This document shows positions 1 through 9,443 of a stretch of DNA of 64,000 nt, one piece after another. Within the stretch, counting starts at the first letter, position 1, and every line of letters starts with the position of its first letter. The notes under the pieces are model-generated. The model was not told the origin of the DNA. It ran no database searches and worked only from the letters and a program-made list of their open reading frames with translations. The position numbers and the translations under genes were made by a program. Origin of the DNA: Delphinus delphis (taxonomy: Eukaryota; Chordata; Mammalia; Artiodactyla; Delphinidae); the NCBI RefSeq assembly GCF_949987515.2, contig NC_082694.2, positions 45,284,451 to 45,348,450 on the forward strand, written 5' to 3'.

Positions 1-874
1 AATGAAAACTACAATGAGGTATCACCTCACACCAGTCAGAATGGCCATCATCAAAAAATCTAGAAACAAAAAATGCTGGAGAGGGTGTGTAGAAAAGGGA
101 ACCCTCTTGCACTGTTGGTGGGAATGTAAATTGATAAAGCCACTATGGAGAATAGTATGGAGGTTCCTTAAAAAACTAAAACTAGAACTACCATACGACC
201 CAGCAATCCCACTACTGGGCATATACCCTGAGGAAACCATAATTCAATAACAGTCATGTACCACAACATTCACTGCAGTCCTATTTACACTAGCCAGTAC
301 ATGGAAGCAACCTAAGTGTCCATCGACAGATGAATGGATAAAGAAGACGTGGCACATATATACAATGGAATATTACTAAGCCATAAAATGAAACGAAATT
401 GAATTATTTGTAGTAAGGTGGATGGACCTAGAGTCTGTCATACAGAGTGAAGTAAGTCAGAAAGAGAAAAACAAATACCGAATGCAAACACATATATATG
501 GAATCTTAAAAAAGAAAAAAAATTGTTCTGAAGAACCTAGGGGCAGGACAGGAATAAAGATGCAGACGTAGAGAGTGAACTTAAGAACATGGGGAGGGGG
601 AAGGGTAAGTTGGGACGAAGTGAGAGAGTGTCATGGACATATATACAGTATCAAATGTAAAATAGATAGCTAGTGGGAAGCAGCCTCATAGCACAGAGGT
701 CAGCTCGGTGCTTTGTGACCACCTAGAGGGATGGGATAGGGAGGGTGGGAGGGTGACACAAGAGGTAGGAGATATGGGGATATTTAGACACATATATCTG
801 ATTCACTTTGTCATACAACAGAAACTAACACACCATTGTGAAGCAATTATACTCCAATAAAGATGTTAAAAAAA
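1..874 (+). mobile_element. LINE-1 3' end (end of ORF2 plus 3' UTR)
   Basis: The first 250 bases read open as the last ~82 residues of L1 ORF2p, including the C-terminal cysteine-rich motif (CWRGC...LLHCWWEC) and ending at TAA 248-250. The 3' UTR follows, with the usual 'ggtgggagggtgacac' and 'cagaaactaacacacc' stretches and a final 'ccaataaagatgttaaaaaaa' (AATAAA signal plus short A tail). The element continues to the left of the window. Past its tail the sequence resumes inside a Tigger transposon, so this L1 inserted into that Tigger. The other target-site duplication lies outside the window. Confidence 0.93.
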
Positions 875-2120
875 TAATATTTCTTCAAAGTTGCTATAAC
901 TCCCTAGTCCATAGGTTGCATGAGCGATGTAGTTTTGGTGACAGATGCACCATTTTGGTGTTGGGATGAAAGTCGTCCATGAATGGGGGTGGCCTGGAGT
1001 ACTGTCGAACAGCAAAAGAATGTTGAATGGGATGTCCCTCTCCAAGCAATATTTCTCTACCTCCGGGATAAAGTGGTGGAAAAAACAGTCCTGGAAAATG
1101 GCCTGTGTAACCCAGGCTTTGGGGTTACTTTCAGGAAAAGAGCTCTTGACTATGTTTCTAAGGGCTCTTGGGTTCTCTGAATGATAAACTGAGGCTTCAG
1201 CTTCATATCGCCGGAAGCATTGCCACCAAACTACAGAGTTAGCCTATCCTTTGCTGCTTTATAGGCTGGCATCAAGTTCTCCTCCTTACTGATATAACTT
1301 TGGTCTGGCATCCTCCTCCAGTACAGTCCTGTCTCATCCACAGTAAAAACCTGCTCGGGTAAATACGTGCCTTCATCAATAATTTCTCAAAGTGTTTCAC
1401 GAAATTCCCAGGCAGCTACTGTATCTGTACTCACTGCCTCGCCACTTACTTTTACGTTGTGAAGGTTGGCTCTAGCCTGGAACCGATGAAACCAGCCACG
1501 GATGGCATTAAAAGATGCGCCCTCTGATTTTTCGCCATGTTTCTTATTTAAGTCTTCATAAAGCCTTTTAGCTTTCTCTTGAGTCAGCATTAAGCTGAGC
1601 AGGTCTTGATGCTGATGCTGATCCTCATCCTGATCCAAAACCTGAGAAATTTCTCCATCTCCTCCATCACTTTTCCAGGCTTCTTCAATATTATTGTCTA
1701 CATCATTGGCACAGGAGACTTCACATGTTCCATGATCTTTGTCCTTGTTCTTTAGAATCGTGCCAATGGTTGAAAGATTCACTTTATAAGAACAAGCGAT
1801 GTCTACCATCTTTTCACCTTGCTCCACTCTCTCAGTTATATTCACTTTTCTTTCAATTGTTATCGCTTGGCGCTTCTTAGCAGTACCAGCTACATCACTG
1901 CTGCATTTACGCTTGCTTCTGGACATCTGGGCTTGAAATAAAGATACTGTACTACAGTACTGTGTAAAGTACACAAAAGCACAACCATTTGTAGAGGATG
2001 AACACACATGACAATGTACACCAGACACTCAAACTAACTTACATGATTGTACATGCAAACACATGTTTACATCTTTGAAAGTTTGCACCTTGCAGGTTCG
2101 TACGTAGGGGACTTCTTGTA
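875..2120 (-). mobile_element. Tigger (pogo superfamily, TIGD1-like) DNA transposon, right part
   Basis: The sequence matches the second copy at 47914-50178 along its whole length. It ends at 2120 in the same terminal inverted repeat ('acgtaggggacttcttgta'). The left half is cut off at 875 by the L1 insertion and presumably continues left of the window. The transposase lies on the minus strand. Tigger elements move by cut-and-paste with TA target duplication; this copy cannot be active. Confidence 0.88.
900..1926 (-). pseudogene. Tigger/TIGD1-like transposase remnant
   Basis: The likely start is the ATG at 1926-1924 (MSRSKRKCSSDVAG...), because the other copy begins homologously there; a longer frame upstream to 2028 is not conserved. 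The N-terminal CENP-B/pogo-type helix-turn-helix region is visible (KRQAITIERKV..., CSYKVNLSTIGTILKNK), followed by the second DNA-binding region (GASFNAIRGWFHRFQARANLHN). A TGA at 1389-1387 stops the frame after ...AAWEFRETL. Beyond it the same frame continues with the transposase-core motif VDETGLYWRRMPDQ. The rest is shifted by indels, and the C-terminal third is missing. The TGA is shared with the second copy, so it predates dispersal of at least these two elements. Confidence 0.85.
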
Positions 2121-2910
2121 TTTCATTTATTTCTGATCTGATTTTTGTTATTTCCTTCCTTCCTCTAACTTTGGACTTCATTTGTTCTTCTTTTTCTAGT
2201 TCTTTGGGTATAAAGTTAGGTTGTTCAGAGAACTTTCTTATTTCTTGATGTAGGTGTTTATTGCTGTGAACTTCCCTCTTAGAACTGCTTTTGCTGCATC
2301 CCATGAACTTTGGTATGTTGTCCTTCCATTTTCATTTGTCCCAAGGTAATTTTAAATTTCTCTTTTGATTTCTTTATTGACCCATTGGTTATTCAGTAGC
2401 ATGCTGTTTAATCCCCACATATTTGTGAATTTTCTAGTTTTCTTCTTGTAGTTGATTTCTAGTTTCATATTATAGTGATAAGAAAAGATGCTTCATATGA
2501 TTTCAGTCTACATAAATTTGTTAAGACTTGTTTTGAGGCCAAAATATGATCTCCTGAATGTTCCATGCACATGAGAAAAATGTTTATTCTGTTGCTTTTG
2601 GATGGAATGTTCTGTACATATCTGTTAAGTTCATATGATCTAGTGAGTTGTTTAAGGCTGATGTTTCCTATTGCTATTCTGTCTAGATGATGTATCTATT
2701 GATATGAGTGGGATATTAAAGTTCCCTACTATTATTCTATTGCTATCTATTTCTCCCTTTAGGTTTGTTAATATTTGCTTTATATATTTAGAGCTACCAT
2801 ATTGGGTGCAAAAATATTTACAAATGTTACATCCTCTTATTGAATTGATCCCTTTACGATTATGTAATGCTCTTTTTTCTTATTACAGTCTTTGTTTTAA
2901 AGTCTATTTT

Positions 2911-3240
2911 GGGACTTATCTGGTGGCGCAGTGGTTAAGAATCCACCTGCCAATGCAGGGGACACAGGTTTTAGCTCTGGTCTGGAAGATCCAACATGCC
3001 ACAGAGCAACTAAGCCCATGCACCGCAACTTCTAAGCGGGCTCCCTAGAGCCTGTAAACCACAACTACTGAGCCCGTGTGCCACAGCTACTGAAGCCCAT
3101 GTGCCTAGAGCCCATGCTCCGCAACAAGAGAAGCCACCGCAATGAGAAGCCCGCACACCACAGTGAAGAGTAGCTCCCCACTCATCACAGCTAGAGAAAG
3201 CCCACGCACAGCAATGAAGACCCAATAAAGCCAAAAATAA
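2911..3240 (+). mobile_element. CHR-1-like tRNA-derived SINE
   Basis: Begins 'gggacttatctggtggcgcagtgg', with the pol III A box ('tggcgcagtgg') and a decayed B box ('aggttttagctc'). The long body carries repeated 'gagcccatg...ccacaactactga' motifs, then 'agccaaaaataaataaa'. It is non-coding and was mobilised in trans by L1. The B box decay suggests it is one of the older SINEs here. Confidence 0.9.
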
Positions 3241-3345
3241 ATAAACAAATAAATTTATTTAAAAATAGATAAATAGACTTATTTAAAAATAAATAGATTT
3301 ATTTAAAAATAAATAAATAGGTTTGTTTAAAAATAAATAAATAGG
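3241..3345 (+). repeat. AT-rich tail minisatellite between two SINEs
   Basis: A tail of (AAATA) units has been reorganised into an imperfect ~24-30 bp repeat built from 'agatttatttaaaaataaat'. Four similar units are visible. Each unit is near-palindromic because ATTTATTT alternates with AAATAAAT. Confidence 0.7.
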
Positions 3346-3727
3346 GGCTTCCCTGGTGGCACAGTGGTTAAGAATCCACCTGCCAATGCAGGGGACACGG
3401 GTTCGAGCCCTGGTCCAGGAAGATCCCACATGCCACGGAGCAACTAAGCCCATGCGCCACAACTACTGAGCCTGCGCTCTAGAGCCCATGAGCCACAACT
3501 ACTGAGCCCACAAGCTGCAACTACTGAAGCCCACAAGCCTAGAGCCCATGCTCCACAAACAAGAGAAGCCACCACAATGAGGAGCCCATGCACCGCAACG
3601 AAGACTCAATGCAGCCAAAAATAAATAAATAAATAAAATTTAAATAAATGAATAGACTTATTTGAAATAAATAAATAATAAATTTATTTTAAAATATATA
3701 AATAAATGTATTTTAAAATAAATAAAT
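3346..3727 (+). mobile_element. CHR-1-like SINE inserted in the tail of the preceding SINE
   Basis: Starts 'ggggcttccctggtggcac', has an intact B box ('gggttcgagccc') and the standard body, and ends in 'agccaaaaataaataaataaat'. A second stretch of AT repeats like those at 3241-3345 follows to 3727. It is less diverged than its left partner, which fits a later insertion into the A-rich tail. Confidence 0.88.
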
Positions 3728-3837
3728 AAAGTCTATTTTGTCTGATATGAGTATAACTACCCTAGCTTACTTTTGGTTTCCATTTGCATGGAACATCTTT
3801 TTCCATCCCTTCACTTTTAGTCAGTGTGTCTTCAAAT

Positions 3838-4350
3838 ACTGTTTTATTTCCAAATAACACTTAAATTGAAGACCATGAAAATGAAGGTTCAGGTTTAGAG
3901 TTAATCAGAAATAGTTAAATCTTCATGCTCACAAAGGCGAAATTACTAAGAGAAATTTCAAGACTCAGTATAGGCAACTGCTAAGCACTATCTTACTTAC
4001 CCTCTGCTTACTTACTCACACTTCATGGAAGCCATATTTGATCACTTGTAAGAGATCCTGGTCTGTGCCCCACCTCCACTCCAGGCCTAGCCAGATGCCT
4101 GATGTACCCTCTTTCTCTCTCTCCTTGCCCATCTCCAGGCCCACCAGTTCTTCAAAGTCCCTTCTCCAAGGAAATCTGGTCTTTTTCCTGCTGGCTCTGA
4201 AAAATTAAATTAAATGTATTTGAAATCTTCACATTGATATTCTCTGAAATACAAGGTGTCAAAAATATATTGCATGATAACCATCCTGGAAAAAAGATAC
4301 CTGAATACATATTTCAGTTCCCTGTAGTACAAATTAACATTAAGAACTCA
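3838..4350. other. Low-copy DNA, no feature recognised
   Basis: No open frame of note, no recognisable repeat and no RNA gene. There is a pyrimidine-rich patch ('ctctttctctctctcc') near 4108-4124. Confidence 0.5.
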
Positions 4351-4595
4351 AAAATTGGGAAATTGCGGCTTCCCTGGTGGCACAGTGGTTGAGAGTTCGC
4401 CTGCCGATGCAGGGGACATGGGTTCGTGCCCCGGTCTGGGAAGATCCCACATGCCGCGGAGCGGCTGGGCCCGTGAGCCGTGGCCGCTGAATCTGCGCGT
4501 CCAGAGCCTGTGCTCTGCTCCGAAACGGCAGAGGCCACAACAGTGACAGGCCCACGTATCGCAAAAAAAAAAAAAAAAAAAAATTGGGAAATTGC
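4351..4595 (+). mobile_element. CHR-2-like (cetacean) SINE with 16-bp duplications
   Basis: The SINE body is 4367-4579: 'ggcttccctggtggcacagtgg', B box 'ggttcgtgcccc', a GC-rich middle ('gagcggctgggcccgtgagcc') and a pure A tail. The target-site duplication 'aaaattgggaaattgc' is perfect at 4351-4366 and 4580-4595. The short body and pure poly(A) separate it from the longer CHR-1 copies. Low divergence and perfect duplications suggest a fairly recent insertion. Confidence 0.93.
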
Positions 4596-4599
4596 TTTA

Positions 4600-4850
4600 C
4601 AAAAGACAAGCATGGGGTGCTGCTACTAGGGATCTGTTGTAAATTATAAAAAATAAAATTTAAGTATGTTTATAAAACAATACAATCTTAATAAAATTAA
4701 TGAAATATTGTATAATTTAGAAATAAAATAATATTGTAAAATTTTTTTAAATAATAAATAAAATTTAATTTAATTTAAATCCTCCAATTGAGTTTCTACC
4801 TAAAAATCTACTAAATTTCTTGACTAATTAATATTTTCTATATTCAATAT
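4600..4850. other. AT-rich low-copy DNA
   Basis: Strongly AT-rich, with repeated 'aataaaatt' and 'taatttaa' strings. Nothing coding is visible. Confidence 0.5.
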
Positions 4851-5318
4851 AAGGCATACCTCATTTTATAGCACTTTTCAGATAATGCATTTTTTTTGCA
4901 AATTGAAGGTTGGTGGCAGCCCTGAATTGAGTAAATCTATTGGCACCATTTTTCCAACAGCATGTGCTCACTTCATTTCTTTGTGTCACATTTTGGTAAT
5001 TCTCACAATATTTCTAACTTTTTCATTATTATTATATTTGTTACAGTGATCTGTGATCAACAATCTTCGATGTTACTACTACAACTTGCTGAAGGCTTAG
5101 ATGATAGTTAGCATTTTTTAGCAATAATGTATTTTTTATTTAATGCATGTATTTTTTTAGGCATGTCTATTGCACACTTAATATACTACAATATAGTGTA
5201 AACATAACTTTTATATGCATTAGGAAACCAAAAAATTTGTGTGACTTGCTTTATTGCAATATTCACTTTAATACAGTTGTCTGGAACCAAACCCATGATA
5301 TCTCTGAGGTATGAAAGT
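4851..5318. mobile_element. Tigger1-like DNA transposon remnant (internally deleted)
   Basis: The left end reads 'aaggcatacctcattttata' and the right end 'atatctctgaggtatg'. These are inverted relatives of the Tigger1-type terminal repeat (CAGGCATACCTC...). Inner parts such as 'taaacataacttttatatgcat' and 'ttgtgtgacttgctttattgc' also match what I know of that family. At ~470 bp it is far shorter than an autonomous element, so it is a MITE-like deletion derivative without transposase. Confidence 0.72.
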
Positions 5319-5367
5319 CATTTTTGATCTTTTAAGTACACTACTGGTTAGGTAGATCATTTAAATA

Positions 5368-5460
5368 GAGCATGGGACTGAGCGCCAGGAGACCTAGCTT
5401 CTAGTCCTCTCTTTAACTTGTGTTCAAATGTATAATTTTGCAGATGGGAACATTTTCATT
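5368..5460 (+). mobile_element. MIR fragment
   Basis: The segment 'gagcgccaggagacctagcttctagtcc' and its surroundings resemble the conserved 5'/core part of mammalian-wide interspersed repeats. It is short and diverged. Confidence 0.5.
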
Positions 5461-5871
5461 TCTGGGTTCTAGTGAATGTTGAAGAAGCAATGTTAAATCT
5501 AAAATCAAAACACTTTTAAAAGTGTAAAACTCACACTATCTGCTACAAGGAACTCACAAAATATAAATGTTACTAAAAAGAAATGTCAACATGAATAACA
5601 TTTTAAAACCTATAGTTGTGTCAGAAGTTTAGGAAAAAGAAAACTTCTAGAGGTAGATATTATGTCAGTTTGTTACTAGGAATTATTTTTTTCACCCCAT
5701 TATTAACTCTATTAATAGCCTAATTAGTCTGTCAGGCTCATACTGTCCATGGTACTTTTATTGTGCACAGCAAGCTATATATAGAAGTGCTTTTTAGGCA
5801 AATTAATAATGCCATTCCCTAAAGTTATCCAGTCTCTTGGACCAAGGAGAAACTGGGAAAAAATAGGCCTT
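5461..5871. other. Low-copy DNA, no feature recognised
   Basis: No repeat family or coding potential recognised. Confidence 0.45.
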
Positions 5872-6257
5872 TGTGAAACATTTATGTGTCAACTTGACTG
5901 AGCCATGATGCTGAAATATATGGTCAAATATTACTCTGGATGTTTCTATGGGGGTATTTTTTGGATGAGATTCAAATTTAAATTGATGGACTTTGAGTAA
6001 AGCAGATTACCCTCCATAATGTGGGTGGGCCTCATCCAGTCAGTTGAAGGCCTGGGTGGAACAAAAGACTGACCTCTCCAAACAAGAGGGAATTATATAG
6101 CAGAGACCTTCAGACTTGGACAGCAATTTCTGCCCATCCCTGTAGGTTTTGGATTTTCCAGACTCTGTAATCATGTGAGCCAATTCTTAATAATAAATAT
6201 AGAGAGATATACACATTCCATTGGTTCTGTTTCTTTGGAAAATCCTGACTAATACAG
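5872..6257 (+). mobile_element. LTR-like or MaLR-like dispersed repeat
   Basis: Begins near 'atttatgtgtcaacttgactg', contains 'gtgggtgggcctcatccagtc', has an AATAAA at about 6190 ('aataataaatatagag') and ends 'aatcctgactaatacag'. This is a common mammalian repeat of solo-LTR appearance. A shorter copy lies at 62672-62950. I recognise the consensus but cannot name the subfamily with certainty. Confidence 0.6.
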
Positions 6258-7930
6258 ATATAGATATAGTTGTACCATTTTACATTCCCACTGGCTATGT
6301 ATGAGGGTTCCAATTTCTCCACATCCACACCAGCAATTGTTATTGACAGTCATTTTGATTATAGTCATCCTAGTGGGTGTTAAATTGGATCCCACTGTGG
6401 TTTTGATTTTCGTTTTCTTGATAGCTAATGACATCAAGCAGCTTTTCATGTGTTTATTGGCCATCTGTACAACTACTTTACACAAATGTCTATTATGATC
6501 TTTTGCCCACTTTTATTTGGGTTATTTTTCTTTTTATTTTTGAGTTGTAAAAGTTCTTTACATATACTAAATACAAATTCCTTATCAGACATAAGGTTTA
6601 CAAAATTTTTCTCCCAATCCAAAAGTTGTCTTTACAATTTCTTGATGTAGTCTTTTGAAGCACAAATGTTTTTAATTTTTATGAAATCCAATGTATTCTT
6701 TAAAATTTCTTGCTTATGCTTTTGTTGTCATATCTAAGAAACCACTGCCTATTCCAATGTCATAAATTTTCACACTTGTTTATTTTATTCTAAGAGTTTT
6801 ATACTTTTTGCTGTGATAGTTAGGTCTTTGATCCATTTTGGATTAATTTGTGTATATGGTGTGAGGTATGTCAATATCTAATTGTCCCAGCATCATTTGT
6901 TAAAAAGAATATTCTTTCTCCATGGAATTATCTTGGGAGACTTCTCAAAATTCAACCAACCTTAGGGACTTCCCAGGTGGTCCAGTGGGTAAGACTCCAC
7001 GCTCCTAACGCAGGGGGTCTGAGTTCGACCCCTGGTCAGGGAACTAGATCCTGCATGCATGTCACAACTAAGAACCCTACATGTGACAACTAAGAGTTTG
7101 CATGCCACAACTAAGAAGTCTGCATGCCACAACTAAAGATCCTGCATGCAACAAAGAACGTCCCACATGCCACAACTAAGACCTGGAACAGCCAAAATTA
7201 ATTAATTAATTAATTTTTAAAATTCAATCAACCATAAATGTAAGAGTTTATTTATAAAATCTCAATTTCATTCCATTGATCTATATGTCTAGCCTTTTGC
7301 CAGTACCCCACTCTCTTGATTAATGTAGCTTTGTAGTAAGTCTAGAAACCAGAAAATGTGAATGCTTCAACTTTGTCCTTTTTCAAGATTGTTTTGATCC
7401 ATTGCATTACTACATGAACTTTAGGATCAACTTCAATTATCATTTTTAACAAACAGCAGGGATTTTGAAAGGGATTGGATTGGATTTCTAGATCCATTTG
7501 TAAAGTACTGCCATTTTAACAATATTAAATCTTCTGATCTATGAACATGGATGTCTTTTCATGTATTTAGGTCTTCTTTAATTCTTTTCAACAATGTTTT
7601 ATAGTTTTCAGAGTACAAATTTTGTGCTTCTTTTGTTATTTCCATTCCTAAGTATTCTTTTTTGATTTTATTGTAAATGGATTTATTTTTCTAAAATTAC
7701 TTTTTGATTGCTCATTGCTAGTGTACAGAAATATAGTTGATTTCTGTATATTACATTTGTATCCTACAAACTTGCTGAACTTGTTCATTAGCTCTAACAG
7801 TTATTTATAGATTCCTTTGGATTATCTACATACAAGATCATGTCATCTGTAAACACACAGTTTTACTTCTTCCTTCTTTTTATTTCTCACTGGTAAAGGC
7901 AAATATCCAGTAGAAGTAGTAAGTAAACCA
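6258..7930 (-). mobile_element. Old LINE-1, antisense, ORF2 C-terminal half
   Basis: On the minus strand the text follows L1 ORF2 from the C-terminal cysteine-rich region (near 6300-6345, with ...NNNCWCGCGEIGTLI...) back toward the reverse transcriptase. It is split by the SINE at 6965-7218 and ends near 7930. Stops and indels are frequent, as expected for an old L1M-age copy. Confidence 0.8.
6947..7236 (+). mobile_element. CHR-family SINE (short type) with ~18-bp duplications
   Basis: The SINE body is 6965-7218: 'gggacttcccaggtggtccagtggg', B box 'gagttcgacccctggtcagg', then 'ggaactagatcctgcatgc' and several 'cacaactaag' units, ending in (TTAA)n. The flanks 'aaaattcaaccaacctta' (6947-6964) and 'aaaattcaatcaaccata' (7219-7236) match at 16 of 18 positions. 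This is the 'tccagtgg...ggaactagatcc' CHRS/CHRL-like class. Confidence 0.88.
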
Positions 7931-8117
7931 CATACAACCACATACAACTTTATCCACAATAAGTAGTTAATGGATACACAAAAGAAAAAGATGTAAAGTA
8001 TTATGTCAAAAATGAGTAATCATGGTGGCAGGGGAGTTAAAAAATGCAGGGTTGTTAAAATGCACTTGTAATTAAGATATCAGCAGCTTTAAAATTCGTG
8101 TATTCGTGTACACATTG
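7931..8117. other. Short low-copy stretch
   Basis: Includes a small direct repeat 'ccacatacaac' (7929-7951). Nothing else is recognised. Confidence 0.4.
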
Positions 8118-8325
8118 GGGCTTCCCTGGTGGCGCAGTGGTTGAGAGTCTGCCTGCCGATGCAGGGGACACTGGTTCGTGCCCCAGTCCGGGAAGATCCC
8201 ACATGCCACGGAGCAGCTGGGCCCGTGAGCCATGGCCGCCGAGCCTGCGCATCCAGAGCCTGTGCTCCGCAACGGGAGAGGCCACAACAGTGAGGGGCTC
8301 GCATACCGCAAAAAAAAAAAAAAAA
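8118..8325 (+). mobile_element. CHR-2-like SINE
   Basis: 'gggcttccctggtggcgcagtgg', B box 'ggttcgtgcccc', GC-rich body ending 'cgcataccgc' and a pure A tail. The duplication is about 9 bp ('tcgtgtaca' at 8104-8112 and 8326-8334), with five extra bases before the SINE head. It sits directly upstream of the L1 that follows. Confidence 0.9.
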
Positions 8326-8481
8326 TCGTGTACATAGACCCACCACCAGTCCCTCCCATCAGGAAACTTGCACAAGCCTCTTAGATAGCCTCATCCACCA
8401 GAGGGCAGACAGCAGAAGCAAGAAGAACTACAATCCTGTAGCTAGTGGAGCAAAAACCACATTCACAGAAAGATAGACAAG

Positions 8482-9385
8482 ATGAAAAGGCAGAGGGCTA
8501 TATACTGGATGAAGGAACAAGGTAAAACCCCAGAAAAACAACTAAATGAAGTGGAGATAGGCAACCTTCCAGAAAAAGAATTCAGAATAATAATAGTGAA
8601 GATGGTGCAGGACCTCGGAAAAAGAATGGAGGTAAAGATGGAGAAGATGCAAGAAATATTTAACAAACACCTAGAAAAATTAAAGAACAAACAAACAGAG
8701 ATGAACAATACAATAACTGAAATGAAAACTACACTAGAAGGAAGCAATAGCAGAATAACTGAGGCAGAAGTATGGATAAGTGAGCTGGAAGACAGAATGG
8801 TGGAGTTCACTGCTGTGAACAGAATAAAGAAAAACGAATGAAAATAAATGAAGACAGCATAAGGGACCTCTGGGACAACATTAAATGCAATAACATTCAC
8901 ATTATAGAGGTCCTAGAAGGAGAAGAGAGAGAGAAAGGACCCGAGAAAATATCTGAAGAGATTATAGTCGAAAACTTCACTAACATGAGAAAGGAAATAG
9001 TCACCCAAGTCAAGGAAGCGCAGAGAGTCCCATACAGGATAAACCAAGGAGAAACACACTGAGACACATAGTAATCAAATTGGCAAAAATTAAAGACAAA
9101 GAAAAATTACTGAAAGCAGCAAGGGAAATACAACAAATAACATACAAGGGAACTCCCATAAGGTTAACAGCTGATTTCTCAGCAGAAACTCTACAAGCCA
9201 GAAAGGAGTGGCATGACAAATTTAAAGTGATGAAAGGGAAGAACCTACAACCAAGATTACTCTACTCGGCAAGGATCTCATTCAGATTCGATGGAGAAAT
9301 CAAAAGCTTTATAGACAAGCAAAAACTAAGAGGATTCAGCACCACCAAACCAGCTCTACAACAAATGCTAAAGGAACTTCTCTAA
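8482..9385 (+). pseudogene. LINE-1 ORF1 (RNA-binding protein) pseudogene
   Basis: The start ATG 8482 (MKRQRAIYWMKEQGKT...) matches the expected ORF1 N-terminus. The coiled coil lies at roughly residues 30-110 (KMEKMQEIFNKHLEKLKNKQ; ITEAEVWISELEDRM). A stop at 8839-8841 closes this frame. The next frame (8838-9062) holds the RRM-like start (DLWDNIKCNNIHIIEV) up to a stop at 9060-9062, and the C-terminal domain follows at 9080-9385 (PIRLTADFSAETLQARKEW...PALQQMLKELL). So the whole domain order is present but split in three frames. Confidence 0.85.
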
Positions 9386-9443
9386 GTGGGAAACACAAGG
9401 GAAGAAAAGGACTGACAAAAACAAACCCCAAACAATTAACAAA

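Larger units (their letters stand above)
2899..3739 (+). repeat. 12-bp target-site duplication flanking a double SINE
   Basis: 'aaagtctatttt' occurs at 2899-2910 and again at 3728-3739, directly flanking both SINE copies. The outer pair defines one insertion into the antisense L1; the second SINE then landed in the tail of the first. Confidence 0.85.
2121..3837 (-). mobile_element. LINE-1 fragment, antisense, ORF2 endonuclease region
   Basis: Read on the minus strand this is L1 ORF2 from about the 'IRSEINE' stretch (near 2130) back to the 'KVKGWKK' stretch (near 3810), so it covers most of the endonuclease domain and the following linker. It is interrupted by the double SINE at 2911-3727. 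The frame is heavily broken, which points to an old copy. The Tigger at 875-2120 abuts it with a TA and probably inserted into it. Confidence 0.75.

Noticed and set aside
2911..3240. tRNA gene suggested by A and B boxes
   Set aside because: The boxes belong to a tRNA-derived SINE; no cloverleaf or anticodon stem is kept. The same applies to all other SINEs here.
3241..3345. CRISPR-like array of short repeats
   Set aside because: The repeats are AT-rich SINE tail material without unique spacers, in a mammalian genome.
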